From Pararhodobacter zhoushanensis (lineage in GTDB: Bacteria; Pseudomonadota; Alphaproteobacteria; Rhodobacterales; Rhodobacteraceae), in assembly GCF_025949695.1 (NCBI RefSeq), contig NZ_JAPDFL010000001.1:1408001-1472000 (forward strand): DNA of 64,000 nt. The letters are read 5' to 3'. Position numbers and translations under genes: made by a program. The first letter of the stretch is position 1; each line of letters starts with the position of its first letter. This document shows, one piece after another, positions 49,217-58,361 of this stretch. The notes beneath the pieces are model-generated. The model was not told the DNA's origin, did no database searches, and saw nothing but the letters and a program-made list of their open reading frames with translations.

Positions 49217-49997
49217 CAGCGCGCCGGTGGTCACGGCGATGGCGAACAGCGCCGAGGCTGCGACGACAATGCTCGGCCCGGCGGGCGTGTCCAGTGTCAG
49301 CGAAGCGCCGAGCCCCAGCACCACACTCATCGCCGCCAAGGCGACAGACACCAGCGCCATCTGCTCGGGCGTGCGGGCGAAATTGCGCGCGGCGGCGGGG
49401 GATGACCAGCAGCGCACCGATCAGCAGCGCGCCCACGACCTTGAGCGCCACGGCCACCACCAGTGCCAGCGCCAGCGTCAGGATCAACCGCTCGCGGTCA
49501 GGGTTCAGGCCCAGTGAACGTGCCAGATCCTCGCTGATCGTGGCGGTCAGCAAAGCCTCCCACCGCCAGACCATCAGGCCGACAACCGCCAGCGCACCAG
49601 CCGCCATCACCCACAGATCCGTGCCGCGCACGGTCAGGATGTCGCCGAACAAGAAGGCGTTGAGGTCCACCCGCACCCCGTGCAGGAAGGACACCGCCAC
49701 CAGCCCCAGCGCCAATGCGGCATGCGCCATCACCCCCAGCGTCGTATCCAGCGCCCAGCCGCGCCCGGCCAGCGCCGACACCAAGAGCGCCATCGCCAGC
49801 GCGGTGGCCAGCGTCCCGGCGAACAGCGAGACACCGAACCCCAGCGCCAGCGCTACGCCCAGAATGGACGCATGCGCCGTCGCGTCCCCGAAATAGGCCA
49901 TCCGCCGCCAGACCACGAAACAGCCCAAGGGCCCGGTCGCCAGCGCCACCAGCAATCCCGCCGCCAGCGCGCGCAGGACGAAATCGTCAATGATCAT
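49199..49997 (-). CDS. znuB: ZnuB zinc ABC permease, frameshifted as read
   Basis: Inner-membrane permease of high-affinity zinc uptake. From ATG 49997 it has the ABC-3 pattern (ATGPLGCFVVWRRMAYFGDATAHASILGVAL, VNAFLFG-like LNAFLFGDIL). In the middle of LLIGALLVIP the frame changes. Removing one base from GGGGG at 49397-49401 leads to PAAARNFARTPEQM and helices to a stop at 49199 (ALFAIAVTTGALKKGGR), the normal ending. The start lies inside the znuC end (11-base overlap). Confidence 0.82.
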
Positions 49998-50747
49998 GGG
50001 TGCAGGTCTCGTGGTCGTGGGGGTGGTCGGGGTGATCCGTCCCGTGGTCATGGTGGTGCTGGTAGAGCGCCAGCGCGCCGCCGGTGCCCAGCCCGAACAG
50101 CGCGCGGTATTCCGGCGCATTCGACACGACCGACGGCGTGCCCTCGCAGCACACATGCCCGTTCAGGCACACCACCCGGTCCGAGGCGCTCATCACCACA
50201 TGCAGGTCGTGACTGACCGACAGCACGGCGCAGCCGATCTCACGCCGGACCTCCTCGATCAGACGGTAGAACGCCGCCGTGCCGGGTTGGTCCAGCCCCT
50301 GCGTTGGCTCATCGAGCACCAGCAGTTGCGGATCGCCCGCCAGCGCCCGCGCCAGCAGCACCCGCTGGAACTGCCCGCCCGAGAGGGTGGACAGCTCGCG
50401 TGCTTCCAACCCCTGCGCGCCGGTGCGCATGAGCAGCGTGGCGATCGCGTCGCGGCTGAGTTTGCGCTCCAGCCGCAGGAACCGCGACACGGGCAGGGGC
50501 ATGTTCGGGTCCAGATGCAGCTTTTGCGGCACATAGCCCACGCGCAGCCCGGCGGCGCGGCTGACGGAGCCCTGAACGCCGGGGATCATGCCCAGCAGAG
50601 CGCGCAGCAGCGTGGATTTGCCCGAGCCGTTGGGGCCGACGATGGTGACGATCTCACCGGGGCTGAGGGTGAAATCGACATGCGACAACACCGGGGGGCT
50701 GCGCCGTAAGCCACGCTCAGGCCGCGCGCCTGCAACAGGGCGCTCAT
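49987..50747 (-). CDS. znuC: ZnuC zinc ABC ATPase, frameshifted as read
   Basis: ATPase of the zinc importer. The N-terminus MSALLQARGLSVAYGAAP begins at ATG 50747, overlapping the zur stop (ATGA). The rest (PVLSHVDFTLSPGEIV, Walker A GPNGSGKST, signature LSGGQFQRVLLARAL, Walker B LLVLDEPTQGLD, SVSHDLHVVMSASD) is in another frame. Adding one base at G6 50693-50698 joins them. The C-terminus is His-rich (QHHHDHGTDHPDHPHDHETCTHDH in pieces), common for ZnuC and possibly zinc-binding. Confidence 0.85.
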
Positions 50748-51226
50748 GCCTCGGCGCTCGTCTGGCAGGCGGTGCACAGGCCCAACGCCTCGATATTGGC
50801 GCGCTCGACGGTGAAGCCGACGGCGCCCGCGCTTTGCGCCAGAACTTGGCGCAGCGGGGCGGCGGGCACTTCGGCCACGGCATCGCACCCACGGCAGATC
50901 AGGAACGCGGCCTGATGCTCTTGCCCCGGATGCGTACAGGCAGCGAAGGCGTTGAGCCGCTGGATGCGATGCGCCAACCCGTTATCCACCAGAAACTCCA
51001 GCGCCCGGTACGCGACCGGCGGCTGGTGGCCGAACCCGTCTTCGGACAGGCGCTGCAGCACATCATACGCCCCCATCGCGCCGTGGCGCTCCAGCAGGAT
51101 CTCCAGCGTGCGGCGGCGCACCGGGGTCAGGCGCAGGCCGCGCGCATGGGCCAGCGTTTCGGCGCTGCGCAGCGCGGTGCTGACGCAGTCATGATGATCG
51201 TGCGGCTCGAAAGCGGGGGTGGTCAT
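50744..51226 (-). CDS. zur: Zur, zinc-responsive Fur-family repressor
   Basis: 160 residues. Winged helix GLRLTPVRRRTLEILLERHGAMGAYDVLQRL, structural zinc Cys pairs in ICRGCDAV and LGLCTACQ, and a His-rich N-terminus (FEPHDHHDC). Lacks the Fur-type iron-binding pattern and sits at the head of znuCB, divergent from znuA, so zinc control is the likely role. Confidence 0.9.
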   Translation of the reverse strand: MTTPAFEPHDHHDCVSTALRSAETLAHARGLRLTPVRRRTLEILLERHGAMGAYDVLQRLSEDGFGHQPPVAYRALEFLVDNGLAHRIQRLNAFAACTHPGQEHQAAFLICRGCDAVAEVPAAPLRQVLAQSAGAVGFTVERANIEALGLCTACQTSAEA

Positions 51227-51248
51227 GCGGGGCCTTGCGGTCGGATAT

Positions 51249-51276
51249 GTGATACTATAACAAGTAACAGTATAAC
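51249..51276. promoter_or_regulatory. Zur operator between zur and znuA
   Basis: AT-rich dyad ATACTATAAC-AA-GTAACAGTAT (8 of 10 paired, 51251-51272 region), also readable as two direct copies of GTxAxAxTATAAC. It lies in the 75-base divergent gap where a single Zur site could shut both transcription units. Confidence 0.65.
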
Positions 51277-51301
51277 ATCTCTAACAGCGGTTCCAAGCCC
51301 C

Positions 51302-52258
51302 ATGACCTCCCGTTTTCTCCCCTGCGCTCTGGGCGCGTCCCTTCTTGCGCTGCCCGCCTTTGCCGATGTGCCGCGCGTGACCACGGATCTTCCGGTGACC
51401 CAGTCGCTGGTGGCGCAGGTGATGGGCGATCTGGGCACGCCCGAGGTGCTGCTGGGCCAGGGCGCCGACCCCCACCATGCGCAACTGCGCCCCAGTCAGG
51501 CCCGCGCCTTGTCGGGTGCGGGGCTGGTCGTCTGGGTGGGCGAGGGGCTGAGCCCCTGGCTGGAAGGGCCGGTCGAGACGCTGGCCACCGGGTCGGTGCT
51601 GGAACTTGCGGCGGTCGAGGGGCTGACAGTGCAGGGATTTCAGGCGTCGTCTCTCTTGGGCGAGGGTGAAGACGATGATGATCATGACCACGATCACGAT
51701 CACGATCACCACGACGAAGACGGCCACGATCATTCCGGGCAAGACCCGCATCTGTGGCTCGCACCCGAGAATGCGGCGCTCTGGCTGAACGCCATCGCCA
51801 CCGCGTTGAGCACGCTTGACCCCGAGCACGCCGCCCAATACGCCGCCAACGCCGAAACCGCAGTGGCGGGCGTGTTGCAAACCCGCGACGAGGTCGCTGC
51901 AATCCTCGCGCCGGTCGGCGATGCAGGGCTGGTGATGTTCCACGATGCCTATGGTTATTTTGCCAGCTCCTTTGGCCTGAACATCCTTGGCACGATTTCG
52001 GAAGGCGACGCCGCCGCCCCCGGCGCTGCCCGCCTCACCACGCTCCGCGCGGCGCTGGACGGGGCAGGGGCTGTGTGCTTGTTCCCCGAGGCCAACCACC
52101 CGCTCGACTTCGCGCAGGTTGTGGTCGAGGGCGGCAGCGTCCGGCTGGGGGCTCCGCTGGACCCGGCGGGCGTGATGCTTGAGCCGGGCGCCGCGCTCTA
52201 CGGCGACTTGATGCGCGGGCTGGCCACGGCCATCGCCGCCTGCGCCACGCAGGGCTGA
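51302..52258 (+). CDS. znuA: ZnuA zinc-binding protein
   Basis: Periplasmic zinc-binding protein of 318 residues. Signal peptide MTSRFLPCALGASLLALPAFA, then DVPRVTTDLPVTQSLVAQVMGD. Zinc ligands are His in GADPHHAQLRPSQ, in GQDPHLWLAP, and in VMFHDAYGYFA. An acidic His-rich loop (alternating Asp-His, about residues 121-143) is characteristic of ZnuA. The frame is open for 238 codons upstream but that is a shadow of zur/znuC. Start ATG 51302 gives the signal peptide. Confidence 0.92.
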   Translation: MTSRFLPCALGASLLALPAFADVPRVTTDLPVTQSLVAQVMGDLGTPEVLLGQGADPHHAQLRPSQARALSGAGLVVWVGEGLSPWLEGPVETLATGSVLELAAVEGLTVQGFQASSLLGEGEDDDDHDHDHDHDHHDEDGHDHSGQDPHLWLAPENAALWLNAIATALSTLDPEHAAQYAANAETAVAGVLQTRDEVAAILAPVGDAGLVMFHDAYGYFASSFGLNILGTISEGDAAAPGAARLTTLRAALDGAGAVCLFPEANHPLDFAQVVVEGGSVRLGAPLDPAGVMLEPGAALYGDLMRGLATAIAACATQG

Positions 52259-52297
52259 GCGCTTGACGCGCCGCGCCGCACATGGCTCCTTTGGGCC

Positions 52298-52963
52298 ATG
52301 TGCGGCCGCTTTGCGATCACCTTGCCAGACGATGCCATGGCGCGGCTCTTCGATGCCGCGCCGGCCAACGACCTGCCGCCGGTGCCGCGCTACAACATCT
52401 GCCCGACGCAACCGGTCGCGGTGGTGATCAGCGCCGAAGGGCGGCGGCGCTATGGGCCGATGCGCTGGGGCTTTATCCCGCGCTGGTACAAGACGCCGAC
52501 CGACGGCCCGCTCCTGTTCAACGCCCGCTCGGAAACCATCGCCGAGAAACCCGCCTTCCGCGAGGCTGCCCGTCAGCGGCGCTGCCTGATCCCGGCGTCG
52601 GGGTTTTTTGAGTGGACGAAGGACGGCCAGACGCGGTTGCCGTGGTACATCACCCGGTCTGACGGTGCGCCGATGGTTTTTGCCGGGGTCTGGCAAAGCT
52701 GGCAAGGGACCGAGGGTACCCGGATCGCCAGCTGCGCCATCGTCACCGCCGCGGCGCAGGACGAGATGGCGGCACTGCACGGCCGTGTGCCGGTGGTCCT
52801 TGACCCCGGCAATTGGGGGAAATGGCTGGGGGAAGAGGGCCATGGCGCGGCACGGCTGATGCAAGCGCCGGCGCAAGGCGTGCTCGGTTTTCGGCGCGTT
52901 GGCCCGGCGGTCAACTCGAACCGCTCGGAAGGGGCGGAGTTGATCGAGCCGTTTGACGCTTAG
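52298..52963 (+). CDS. SRAP-domain DNA-protein crosslink protein (YedK/HMCES family)
   Basis: 221 residues. Catalytic Cys2 (MCGRFAI) would form the crosslink with abasic sites in single-stranded DNA. Also present: NICPTQPVAVV, MRWGFIPRWYK, FNARSETIAEKPAFREA, RCLIPASGFFEW (catalytic Glu) and HGRVPVVL (His). It starts 39 bases after znuA, with no terminator seen between. Confidence 0.9.
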   Translation: MCGRFAITLPDDAMARLFDAAPANDLPPVPRYNICPTQPVAVVISAEGRRRYGPMRWGFIPRWYKTPTDGPLLFNARSETIAEKPAFREAARQRRCLIPASGFFEWTKDGQTRLPWYITRSDGAPMVFAGVWQSWQGTEGTRIASCAIVTAAAQDEMAALHGRVPVVLDPGNWGKWLGEEGHGAARLMQAPAQGVLGFRRVGPAVNSNRSEGAELIEPFDA

Positions 52964-53029
52964 CGGCGAGGAGCGGCGCTCGCCCCCATCGAGGGGGCTC
53001 GCGCCGCGCGGGGCCAGCCCCGCGCCCCG

Positions 53030-53058
53030 TTCAAGGGGCGCGCACACGCCCCCTTGAA
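53030..53058. repeat. Inverted repeat, GC-rich stem-loop
   Basis: Perfect 9-bp arms TTCAAGGGG and CCCCTTGAA with an 11-base loop, 66 bases after the SRAP gene. It lacks a clear T-run, so it may be a terminator remnant or part of the repeat next to it. Confidence 0.6.
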
Positions 53059-53061
53059 AAT

Positions 53062-53140
53062 CCCCCCGTGGATATTTGCAGACAGATGATGAGGCGTGGT
53101 TAACGAAGTCTTATCATCTGTCCTTAAATATCCTGGGGGG
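53062..53140. repeat. Long intergenic inverted repeat
   Basis: Arms 53062-53092 and 53110-53140 share CCCCCC, GGATATTT, GACAGATGAT and AG blocks with a few mismatches over 31 bases, and a 17-base centre. It encodes no protein. This has the look of a repeated intergenic palindromic element of Rhodobacteraceae genomes. Confidence 0.7.
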
Positions 53141-53196
53141 TGAATTGGCCGACAGGCCAAGAGGGGGCAAGGCCCCCTGACGTGGTCCCCAATAGC

Positions 53197-53225
53197 AAAA
53201 CGCCGCCCGGTAAGGGGCGGCGTTT
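53197..53225. terminator. Intrinsic terminator of gltA
   Basis: AAACGCCGCCC / GGGCGGCGTTT stem with a 6-base loop; T-run on both sides. It lies 20 bases beyond the gltA stop. Confidence 0.85.
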
Positions 53226-53245
53226 GAGTTTCCGAAAAGCCGGGC

Positions 53246-54544
53246 TCAGCGGTTTTCGACGTCGCTGTAATCGCGGCGCGGCGCGCCGGTGTAGAGCTGA
53301 CGCGGGCGACCGATTTTCTGATCGCTGTCGCCGACCATTTCTTTCCACTGCGCAACCCAGCCCACGGTCCGCGACAGGGCGAAAATCGGGGTGAACATCG
53401 CGGTGGGAAAGCCCATCGCTTCCAGGATGATGCCCGAGTAGAAATCGACGTTCGGGTAGAGCTTTTTGGACACGAAGTATTCGTCCTCGAGCGCGATGCG
53501 CTCCAGCTCTTTGGCGACCTTCAGGGTCTCGTTGTCGTGGATGCCCAGAAGGTCGAGCACCTCATCCGCCGATTCCTTCATGACCTTCGCGCGCGGGTCG
53601 AAGTTCTTGTAGACCCGGTGACCAAAGCCCATCAGGCGGAACGGATCGTTCTTGTCCTTGGCCTTGGCAATATACTCGGGGATGCGGTCCACGGTGCCGA
53701 TTTCGCGCAGCATTTCCAGGCACGCCTGGTTGGCGCCGCCGTGGGCAGGGCCCCACAGGCAGGCGATACCCGCAGCGATACAGGCGAAGGGGTTGGCACC
53801 CGACGACCCGGCCAGACGCACCGTCGAGGTCGAGGCGTTCTGCTCATGGTCGGCGTGCAGCATCATGATGCGGTCCATGGCCTTGGCCAGGATCGGATCG
53901 ACCACGTAATCTTCGGCCGGGACAGCAAAGCACATGTGCAGGAAGTTGCCAGCGTAATCGAGCGAGTTCTTCGGGTACACGAAGGGCTGGCCGATCGAAT
54001 ACTTATACGCCATGGCGGCGATCGTCGGGATCTTGGCGATCAGGCGGATCGCGGCGACCTCGCGCTGCCACGGATCTTCGATATCGGTCGAGTCGTGGTA
54101 GAAGGCCGACATCGCGCCGACCACGCCGACCATGGTGGCCATCGGGTGCGCATCGCGGCGGAAGCCGCGGAAGAAGTTGTGCATCTGCTCGTGGACCATC
54201 GTGTGACGGGTCACACGGGTCTCGAAATCGATCATCTGCTGGGCGCTGGGCAGTTCACCGTAAAGCAGCAGGTAGCAGACTTCGAGGTGATGCGACTGGG
54301 CCGCCAGCTGTTCGATGGGATAGCCGCGATAGAGCAGCTCACCCTTGTCGCCGTCGATATAGGTGATGGTCGACGAGCAGGCCGCGGTCGAGGTAAAGCC
54401 CGGGTCGTAGGTAAAGACGTCGCCTTGTGCGTAGAGCTTGCGGATGTCGAGCACGTCGGGGCCGACGGTAGGCGAATAGATCGGCAGGTCCAGTGACGTA
54501 TTGCCAATCGTGAGTTGTGCACTTCCCTTGGATTCTGCCATCAT
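53246..54544 (-). CDS. gltA: Citrate synthase
   Basis: First enzyme of the citric acid cycle, 432 residues (or 431 from the next ATG). Catalytic His regions are in [29 protein letters not shown] and [14 protein letters not shown]; Asp is in [11 protein letters not shown] 54544 follows GCGAGGG and gives the normal N-terminus ([13 protein letters not shown]); the open frame runs further upstream without support. It follows gltX on the same strand after 58 bases. Confidence 0.95.
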   Translation of the reverse strand: MMAESKGSAQLTIGNTSLDLPIYSPTVGPDVLDIRKLYAQGDVFTYDPGFTSTAACSSTITYIDGDKGELLYRGYPIEQLAAQSHHLEVCYLLLYGELPSAQQMIDFETRVTRHTMVHEQMHNFFRGFRRDAHPMATMVGVVGAMSAFYHDSTDIEDPWQREVAAIRLIAKIPTIAAMAYKYSIGQPFVYPKNSLDYAGNFLHMCFAVPAEDYVVDPILAKAMDRIMMLHADHEQNASTSTVRLAGSSGANPFACIAAGIACLWGPAHGGANQACLEMLREIGTVDRIPEYIAKAKDKNDPFRLMGFGHRVYKNFDPRAKVMKESADEVLDLLGIHDNETLKVAKELERIALEDEYFVSKKLYPNVDFYSGIILEAMGFPTAMFTPIFALSRTVGWVAQWKEMVGDSDQKIGRPRQLYTGAPRRDYSDVENR

Positions 54545-54602
54545 GTCCCTCGCTTTATGTCCAGTGTTTTGCAGCCCGGAGCGCCGGCGCCGCGGGTCTT
54601 TC

Positions 54603-56009
54603 TCAGCCGCCCGTCGCGGCATCTTGCAGCCGCGCGAGGGTTTCTTCACGTCCCAGAACCACCATCATGTCGAACACACTTGGCGACACGGTCCGCCCGG
54701 CAAGAGCGGCCCGCAGGGGTTGCGCTATCTTGCCTAAGCCGAGGCCATGTTCCGCCGCGAGGTCGCCCACAATGGTTTCGAGTCTCTCGCGTTCCCAGCT
54801 AGCATTTCGCAGATGCGGCGTCAATTCATTCAGTATACTACGGGATACCGGATCAAGAGATTTTCCCGCCTTTTCATCTGGTTGGATGGGCCGCTGGGTC
54901 AGAACAAAATGTGCCCTTTCAAGGATTTGGCCAAAGCTTTTTGCTTTGTCCTTGAGCTGCGGCATGGCGCGCAAAAGCGCCTCTTCCTGCGTCCCGCTCA
55001 GCGGTGCGGCATCGGTCGCGGTGAGGTAGGACCGCAGCTCTTGCAGCACTGCGGCATCGTCCAGCACGGAAAAATGCTGCGCCGTGAGATGGTCGAGTTT
55101 CTTGAGGTCCAGACGCGCCGGAGCCCGCCCGATTCCGCCCAGATCGAACCATTCCGTCGCCTGCGCATCGCTGAAGAATTCGTCGTCCCCGTGGCTCCAC
55201 CCAAGGCGGGCCAGGTAGTTGCGGATCGCAGCCGAGGGGTAGCCCATGCGCTGATAATCCTCGATCCCCAGCGCGCCGTGGCGTTTGGACAGTTTCTTGC
55301 CATCCTCACCATGTATCAGCGGGATATGGGCGAACTGCGGCACCGGCCAACCCATGGCCTGATAGACCTGCGCCTGGCGTGCCGCGTTGTTCAGATGGTC
55401 GTCCCCCCGGATGATATGCGTGACCCCCATGTCATGATCATCGACCACGACCGCGAGCATATAGGTCGGCGTACCATCAGAGCGTAAACAAACCATGTCA
55501 TCGAGCTGGTCATTGCGGAACACAACGCGGCCCTGCACGGAATCCTCGATCACCGTCTCGCCGTCACGCGCGGCTTTGACCCGCACGACATAGGGTGCGT
55601 CGGGATGCGTCGCGGGATCGGCGTCGCGCCAGGGGGATTGGTACAGGGTCGAGCGGCCTTCGGCCCGGGCGGCTTCGCGGAAGGCTTCGATCTCGTCTTG
55701 CGTGGCAAAGCACTTGTAGGCGTGGCCCTGCGCCAGCATCTGATGCGCGACCTCGGCGTGGCGGTCGGCGCGTTCGAACTGGCTGATCGCCTCGCCGTCC
55801 CAGTCCAGTCCCAGCCATGTCAGGCCGGAAAGGATCGCCGCCGTCGCCTCGGGCGTCGAGCGGGCGCGGTCGGTATCTTCGATGCGCAGCAGGAACTTGC
55901 CGCCGCGACCGCGCGCGTAGAGCCAGTTGAACAGGGCAGTGCGGGCGCCGCCGATGTGCAAAAAGCCCGTGGGCGAAGGGGCGAAGCGGGTGACCACGGG
56001 GGAATTCAT
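54603..56009 (-). CDS. gltX: Glutamyl-tRNA synthetase
   Basis: Charges tRNA-Glu, 468 residues. Class I motifs: HIGH variant in [18 protein letters not shown] and KMSKS variant in [21 protein letters not shown] and RGDDHLNN are characteristic of the discriminating bacterial enzyme. Divergent from comEC with 76 bases between. Confidence 0.95.
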   Translation of the reverse strand: MNSPVVTRFAPSPTGFLHIGGARTALFNWLYARGRGGKFLLRIEDTDRARSTPEATAAILSGLTWLGLDWDGEAISQFERADRHAEVAHQMLAQGHAYKCFATQDEIEAFREAARAEGRSTLYQSPWRDADPATHPDAPYVVRVKAARDGETVIEDSVQGRVVFRNDQLDDMVCLRSDGTPTYMLAVVVDDHDMGVTHIIRGDDHLNNAARQAQVYQAMGWPVPQFAHIPLIHGEDGKKLSKRHGALGIEDYQRMGYPSAAIRNYLARLGWSHGDDEFFSDAQATEWFDLGGIGRAPARLDLKKLDHLTAQHFSVLDDAAVLQELRSYLTATDAAPLSGTQEEALLRAMPQLKDKAKSFGQILERAHFVLTQRPIQPDEKAGKSLDPVSRSILNELTPHLRNASWERERLETIVGDLAAEHGLGLGKIAQPLRAALAGRTVSPSVFDMMVVLGREETLARLQDAATGG

Positions 56010-56085
56010 CAGTCGTTAACCTTTCGGAAACCACGGGAGACGTAAGCTGGGCGCAAGCTCTAGGCAATGACGGGGGCAAGAACAA

Positions 56086-58233
56086 GTGTCGAGCCCCGTC
56101 GATCCCTTCGAGCCAGACCTGGCGGGCGGCTCTGCGTGTGACGGTGAAGATGGGCCGATCGCCGCGCCGGTCAACCCGGCGTTCCGCGTGGTCACTGTTG
56201 TGCTGGCCAGCCTCGCCGCTGCGCGCGGTGCCCTGTTCCCCTTTGCGCCCGTGGTGCTGGGGCTGGGGGTGGGGGCGTATTTTCTGCTTCCGCGTGAGCT
56301 GATGCTGCGGGAACTGGGCGTGTTGGCCGCTGGCATGGTGGCGCTGGCTGTCGCTGCTCTGCGCGGACCAGAGGGCGCGCGCCCGGTTGCTCTGGCGCTG
56401 GCGCTTGTCTGTGCCGGGACGCTGCTGGCCGCCTGGCGCGCGCAATCGGTCGCGGCACCTGTGCTCGGCTGGCACCGCTATGGCGCGGTCGAGGGGCGGA
56501 TCGTGACGGTGGATCGCTCCGCCTCGGATGCTGTGCGGTTGACGCTGGACCGGGTGGTCTTGCCGGGCGTGGATCCGGCGCGGGTGCCTGCGCGGGTGCG
56601 GGTGTCGGTGCATGGCACGCTGGACCTGGACCCGGTGGCGGGCACGCGGGTGATGCTGACGGGGCATCTGGGCCCGCCCGGCGGTCCGGTCGAGCCGGGG
56701 GGCTTCGATTTCCGCCGCCTCGCGTGGTTCGACCGGTTGGGGGCGGTGGGATATGCGCGCTCGCCTGTGCTGGCGCTGGAAGACCCCGCGCCGGGCGTGG
56801 CATTGGCGCTGACCCGGCTGCGGCACCGGCTGGCCGACGGCATCCGCGCCCGTCTGCCGGGCGAAACAGGCGGCTTTGTTGCGGCGATCCTGACGGGGGA
56901 TCGCTCGGGCGTCGGGCTGGAGACCGTCGAGGATCTGCGCCGCTCCAATCTTGCGCATCTGCTGGCGATTTCCGGGTTGCACATGGGGCTGTTGACCGGC
57001 GTGGTCTACGGTGCCTTGCGGGCCATCCTTGCGCTGTTCCCACTGCTGGCGCTGCGCCTGCCGATCCGCAAACTGGCTGCGCTGGGGGCCTTGCTGGCGG
57101 CGGCCGCCTATCTGGCGCTGTCGGGCGGCAATGTGGCAACGCAGCGCGCCTTTGTCATGGCGGCGGCGATGCTGGGCGCGGTGCTGGCCGAGCGGCGGGC
57201 GCTGTCGATGCGCTCGGTCGCGCTGGCCGCGCTGATCTTGCTGGCGTGGCGGCCCGAGGCGCTGTTGTCCGTCGGCTTTCACATGTCCTTCGCCGCGACG
57301 GTGGCGCTGGTCGCGGTGTTCCGCTGGCTGCGCGACCGGCGAAGGGGAGAGGTCCGGGTGCGACCGTCGGGCTGGCGGCGGGCGCTGGCACCGGTGGGCA
57401 GTGCGGCGCTGTGCTCGCTGGTCGCGGGCGTGGCCACTGCGCCTTATGCGGCGGCGCAGTTTCACCGGGTGGTGGAATACGGGCTGATCGCCAACCTGCT
57501 CAGCGTGCCGCTGATGGGGCTGCTGGTGATGCCTGCAGCGGTTCTGGCGGCGGTGCTGTGGCCGGTCGGGCTGGAGGGTATCGGGCTGTGGCTGATGGGG
57601 CTGGGCACGCGCTGGATTCTGGGCGTGGCGAACCGGATCGGCAATTGGGACGGGGCGGTGACGATGGTTGTCACGCCGCCGGGCTGGGTGGTGCCGGTGC
57701 TGTCGCTGGGGGCGCTGTGGCTGGTGCTGTGGCCGGGGCGGGCGCGTCTGGCCGGGGTTTTGGTTGTGGCCATGGCGCTGGGCGGCTGGGGTCTGGCCGA
57801 GCGTCCGGCCTTGTTGATCGACGGCGAGGGCGCGCTGGTCGGGCTGATGGGGCCGCAGGGCAGGGCGCTCAGCCGGGCGCGCGGGGCGGGGTTTGTGGCG
57901 CGCAACTGGCTTGAGGCGGACGGCGATGACGCATGGCAGGATCAGGCTGCGGCGCGGGTGGGTTTCACGCCGGTCGAGGGTGGGGCGCGGTTCCATTTTG
58001 CCGGGCGCGACTGGGTGCATCTGACCGGGCAGCGCGGGCTGGCGGCGCTGCCAGAGCAGTGCCGGGACGGAGTGGTTGTGGTGATCGACCAACGGGTCGA
58101 CGCGCCACCGCAAGGGTGCAGGCTGCTCGATCCGCGGGCGCTGCGCGCGACGGGGGCCATCGCTGTCGCCGCAGACGGGCACGAGGTGACGGCGCGCGAA
58201 ACGGCGGGGCGGCGGCTGTGGAGCGGCTGGTGA
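56086..58233 (+). CDS. comEC: ComEC/Rec2 DNA-uptake channel
   Basis: Inner-membrane protein of 715 residues with an N-terminal OB-like domain (around GAVEGRIVTVDRS), a competence helix bundle (GDRSGVGLETVEDLRRSNLAHLLAISGLHMGLLTG, LSVGFHMSFAATVALVAVF) and a C-terminal domain. The C-terminal domain lacks a clear metallo-beta-lactamase HxHxDH motif, as is common in alphaproteobacterial ComEC. GTG 56086 is the first start in frame; the ribosome site is poor. DNA uptake or gene-transfer-agent receipt is the known role. Confidence 0.87.
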   Translation: MSSPVDPFEPDLAGGSACDGEDGPIAAPVNPAFRVVTVVLASLAAARGALFPFAPVVLGLGVGAYFLLPRELMLRELGVLAAGMVALAVAALRGPEGARPVALALALVCAGTLLAAWRAQSVAAPVLGWHRYGAVEGRIVTVDRSASDAVRLTLDRVVLPGVDPARVPARVRVSVHGTLDLDPVAGTRVMLTGHLGPPGGPVEPGGFDFRRLAWFDRLGAVGYARSPVLALEDPAPGVALALTRLRHRLADGIRARLPGETGGFVAAILTGDRSGVGLETVEDLRRSNLAHLLAISGLHMGLLTGVVYGALRAILALFPLLALRLPIRKLAALGALLAAAAYLALSGGNVATQRAFVMAAAMLGAVLAERRALSMRSVALAALILLAWRPEALLSVGFHMSFAATVALVAVFRWLRDRRRGEVRVRPSGWRRALAPVGSAALCSLVAGVATAPYAAAQFHRVVEYGLIANLLSVPLMGLLVMPAAVLAAVLWPVGLEGIGLWLMGLGTRWILGVANRIGNWDGAVTMVVTPPGWVVPVLSLGALWLVLWPGRARLAGVLVVAMALGGWGLAERPALLIDGEGALVGLMGPQGRALSRARGAGFVARNWLEADGDDAWQDQAAARVGFTPVEGGARFHFAGRDWVHLTGQRGLAALPEQCRDGVVVVIDQRVDAPPQGCRLLDPRALRATGAIAVAADGHEVTARETAGRRLWSGW

Positions 58234-58361
58234 AGCGCGCAGGTTGAGTCCCCAGGGCAACAGATCCGGGTTTTTCGCGGCGGTGACGGGGCCTGTGGGC
58301 AGTTCCGTCTGGCCTCGATTGCGTCCGCTGGCTATTTTTTCGGAAACAAACAGGCAAAATA

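Noticed and set aside
54830..54841. AGTATACT as a further member of the ATGTATACAT operator set
   Set aside because: The outer bases do not match and it lies inside the gltX coding sequence.
55564..58260. Very long minus-strand frame (898 codons) across gltX and comEC
   Set aside because: Arg/Pro/Gln/His-rich with no domain; both real genes are well supported. It results from the lack of stops in complementary high-GC frames.
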